From Nitrospirota bacterium (lineage in GTDB: Bacteria > Nitrospirota > 9FT-COMBO-42-15 > HDB-SIOI813): a stretch of 7,409 nucleotides of DNA. The stretch is taken from assembly GCA_023248365.1 (NCBI GenBank), contig JAHFER010000078.1, positions 1 to 7,409 of the forward strand. Reading direction: 5' to 3'. This document shows, piece by piece, positions 5,049 to 7,409 of the stretch. The notes below the pieces were generated by a model. It was given only the letters and a program-made list of their open reading frames with translations, was not told where the DNA came from and searched no databases. The translations under genes and the position numbers were made by a program. The first letter of the stretch is position 1. Each line of letters starts with the position of its first letter.

Positions 5049-6408
5049 TTAGAAATGTCCGGTTTTTTGTTCATCTGAAGAACTTGCGGATTTAGAAATA
5101 GTATTGAAGGCTGGTGTTTCTCGTAAAAGATTTAGCGCCTCTGCATATCTGGTCGAATCAGCTTCAACAGAAGGCAGGTCATAACCACAAAATCTTTTCT
5201 CATAAATTTCAATTAAACCCTTCATCCTGTGAACATAGGTATGTTCTTTTAAAACCCTTTTATAGCCTGCCTCTGCAATCTTTCTCCGCTCTTCAGGATG
5301 CTGCATATAATATCCGATCAAAACCTTCAACTCAGGCACATCCCTGTAACAAATGACCTCTTCTCCTGTTTCAAAATATTTCCCCAACTCTTCCCGGTAA
5401 TCAGTTATCAAAAATGTGCCTGCATGCAGGCACATCAAAAACCCTTTGATTTACTGTAGTCTTCAACTGTACCCTCGATATATTCAGGTTAATATCAGAG
5501 GCATTGTATATCTTTGCCAGTTCTGTATGGTATGAGACCGGCATAAGATAGTTTGACTGATTGATTATTTTAAGCCAGTCTGCATCGCCGCAGACTTTTA
5601 TATTAAATTTAGAAAGACCCTGTATAACCTCCATCCTGATGTTAGTCCCGCATATAAACTCAACCACACTTTCAAGCGATCTGATCAGGTTGTGTCCAAA
5701 ATTATCTACTGTAATTTTCAGATCCATTTCAAGGAGAACATCCTGCAGAACTTCATCAATAGATTTCAATAAATCCTGATCTCTCTTTGCAGTCATCCTG
5801 TCCAAAAGCCCTTCTGCAACATCTGCCGGAAAACCTGTTTTTTGGAATATATCTATCATGGCGATTTTGTATTGCACAGCCTTTTCGCGATCAAGCCTCC
5901 CGACAAAACTTACATCAGCCCTATATTTTTCCAACTCTTCATGAGTAAGAGAAATCTTTCTAAATCTTTCAGGGTTAGTACCAAGCGGCAGATGATGCAC
6001 CCTGTCACCATAAAGTTCTCTCGCCCTTTCAGTTAGATAAGAGTCAAATATCAGGATAGTGGTATAAGGTGAGGTCTCTGCTTTATAATCCCGCCATCCT
6101 GTTGTACCTGCAGGGTCATCTATATACCAGACAAATACCGGAATTTTTAATATTCCGAAGACCTTTAATAATATTCCATCCTCTCCTTTATTAGCCCCCA
6201 TCCCGATCTGATTCATTGACAGGATAAAATCAGGCTGAAACTCTATGACCTCTTTGATCAACCGTTGCTTATCAAAATCAACTATTGGATAATCAGCACC
6301 GCTGTTCCCGCCAAAGGTTACAACCCTGCAAACATGCCCCACTTCTTCAAACGCTGAGGCACAGTCGTGACCAATTGCCCCGTGTTCAATCGGGAGATCA
6401 AAGACCAT
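5049..6408 (-). pseudogene. CgeB-like glycosyltransferase split by a one-base frameshift
   Basis: If rejoined this gives about 452 residues. The N-terminal part (6408 to the shift) holds a DUF3880-like region with LSMNQIGMGANKGEDGI and PVFVWYIDDP (about residues 65-100), a nucleotide-sugar-site-like LPLGTNPERF and VSFVGRLDREK, and the start of the C-terminal glycosyltransferase domain (VCGDADWL, YNASDINLNISR, NQRVFDVPAC). After Cys329 this frame becomes nonsense and stops at TGA 5403-5401. The next frame resumes at once with GTFLITDYREELGKYFETGEEV, YRDVPELKVLIGYYMQHPEERRKIAEAG and KEHTYVHRM, the normal family end. Removing one base at about 5421 restores the protein. The gene starts 10 nt after hydG with no Shine-Dalgarno. 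AAAGGG lies 6 bases before ATG 5435, so re-initiation of the C-terminal piece is conceivable. Family acceptors vary; the target here is unknown. Confidence 0.85.
5414..5435. repeat. Perfect 22-bp palindrome at the frameshift site
   Basis: The 11-base arm ATGTGCCTGCA is followed directly by its exact reverse complement, with no loop. The base whose removal restores the glycosyltransferase frame (about 5421) is part of it. Without that base the sequence would be an imperfect palindrome with 7-bp arms ATGTGCC/GGCACAT. Confidence 0.9.
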
Positions 6409-6418
6409 AATTTTTAGT

Positions 6419-7409
6419 TCAGAAATAAAGGTCTCTCTTACCGTACTCTATCTCCTCAAGCTTCTTAATCGTGGCGATGCGGATTTTCATATCTTCTATT
6501 GTGGCTATCTGGTCTTTAATCACAGTATCCCCAAGCCTCTGAAGTTCCTCTCCGCCGTAATCAAGGAGATATTCTTTAAAACTGAGAATTGAATTGGGGA
6601 GGCAGAATTTCTGGATGTTTCCGGGCTTTGCATGATCCATGAATTCCTTACCAGTCCTGCCGACCCTGTAGCAGGCAGTACAAAAGGACGGTGAAAATCC
6701 ATTCTTTGAGATGTCCCTGATTACCTCAAAGGTCGTGCGCCAGTCCCCTGTTGCAAACTGTCCCTCAGAGACATTTTGGTTATCATCATGAGAATACCCG
6801 CCGGGATAGGTTCTGGAGTTCGCACTTATCTGGGATACACCGATATGGAATAACTTATCCCGAAGTTGCGCAGGTTCACGGGTGCTGAGGATAATTCCGG
6901 TGTATGGAATTGCAAGCCTTAATATTGCTATAAGCTTCATGAAGTCATTGTCCGACACTGCAAAGGGAGGCTTATTTGTAAACGGTGCATTTGAGGCAGG
7001 CTCTATCCTTGGCACAGAAACAGTGTGGGGGCCGACACCGAATTCTTCCTCAAGATATTGGGCATGATGAAGCAGAGCAAGCGCCTCAAACTTATAGTCA
7101 TATAGACCGAATAACACACCCATTCCAACATCATCAATCCCCGCCTCCATTGCACGGTCCAATGCAGTCAGCCTGTAATTATAGTCTTTCTTAGGCCCTG
7201 AAGGATGAACCTTCTTATACGTCGGGAGATGGTATGTCTCCTGGAAAAGCTGGTAAGTCCCGATACCCGCAGATTTCAACCGACTGAACTCATCAACAGT
7301 AAGAGGGGCAACATTAACATTTACCCTGCGTATCTCACCATTTTCTGAAGATGTGGAATAGATTATCTCAATCGCCTTCTCAAGATAATCAATATCACAC
7401 TGTTTTGGA
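6419..7409 (-). CDS. hydG: [FeFe]-hydrogenase H-cluster maturase HydG, N-terminus cut by window edge
   Basis: HydG is a cytoplasmic radical SAM tyrosine lyase that cleaves tyrosine to p-cresol and dehydroglycine and yields the CO and CN ligands of the H-cluster precursor. The visible 329 residues are the C-terminal part of a roughly 470-residue family. Recognisable blocks are IRRVNVNVAPL, GIGTYQLFQETYHLPTYKKV, LDRAMEAGIDDVGMGVLFGL, HTVSVPRIEPASN, ILSTREPAQLRD and GVSQISANSRTYPGGY. The C-terminal CX2CX22C motif (CTAC at 6682-6671, third Cys at 6604-6602) binds the auxiliary iron-sulfur cluster and separates HydG from ThiH. The N-terminal CX3CX2C SAM-cluster motif lies beyond the right edge. 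The frame is open to position 7409, so the internal TTG near 7279 is not the start. No hydE, hydF or hydrogenase gene is in the window. The downstream glycosyltransferase follows after 10 nt. Confidence 0.96.
   Translation of the reverse strand, partial: PKQCDIDYLEKAIEIIYSTSSENGEIRRVNVNVAPLTVDEFSRLKSAGIGTYQLFQETYHLPTYKKVHPSGPKKDYNYRLTALDRAMEAGIDDVGMGVLFGLYDYKFEALALLHHAQYLEEEFGVGPHTVSVPRIEPASNAPFTNKPPFAVSDNDFMKLIAILRLAIPYTGIILSTREPAQLRDKLFHIGVSQISANSRTYPGGYSHDDNQNVSEGQFATGDWRTTFEVIRDISKNGFSPSFCTACYRVGRTGKEFMDHAKPGNIQKFCLPNSILSFKEYLLDYGGEELQRLGDTVIKDQIATIEDMKIRIATIKKLEEIEYGKRDLYF

Noticed and set aside
5414..5435. Programmed +1 frameshift in the glycosyltransferase
   Set aside because: No known slippery motif or slow stop codon sits at the site. 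AGG is common in this genome, and the CgeB family does not use frameshifting as far as I know.
7277..7279. TTG as the start of hydG
   Set aside because: HydG-type sequence (IRRVNVNVAPL and upstream) continues in frame to the window edge, so the true start is outside.

Overview
The window carries genes almost entirely on the minus strand, so the biological reading direction is right to left. Moderate GC, frequent AGG/AGA and ATA codons, a lipoprotein signal, periplasmic-type small proteins and an [FeFe]-hydrogenase maturase suggest a Gram-negative, probably anaerobic bacterium. A Nitrospirota- or deltaproteobacteria-like lineage fits, but that is inference from gene content and has no marker gene behind it. 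No rRNA, tRNA, CRISPR array, integrase or transposase is visible.

Layout from right to left. (1) 7409-6419: the C-terminal two thirds of HydG, the radical SAM enzyme that makes the CO/CN ligands of the H-cluster. (2) 6408-5049: a CgeB-like glycosyltransferase starting 10 nt after hydG. It is broken by a one-base frameshift exactly inside a perfect 22-bp palindrome. (3) 5048-4824: a spacer with a probable terminator. (4) 4823-4527: two tiny membrane-protein genes of 41 and 49 codons, the second an lmo0937-family protein. (5) 4334-3327: a PA2779-family two-helix protein and a PA2778-like C39 cysteine peptidase lipoprotein, separated by a GC hairpin. (6) 3305-2816: a secreted Trp/Tyr-rich, His-tailed protein that is now a pseudogene, with one nonsense codon and one frameshift. 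(7) 2705-1989: a DUF1003 membrane protein with an N-terminal Cys motif. (8) 1813 to the left edge: a UvrD/PcrA-type helicase truncated by the window just before motif VI, carrying an in-frame palindromic repeat insertion.

The centre (about 4.8 to 2.0 kb) reads as an envelope cluster of small membrane and periplasmic proteins. The most suggestive biology there is the pairing of a C39 (double-glycine type) peptidase lipoprotein with a neighbour whose C-terminus is a Gly-Gly patch, a hydrophobic helix and a short basic tail, the architecture of a processing or sorting signal. The other notable theme is mutation: two genes are disrupted and one essential-type gene has absorbed a repeat in frame.
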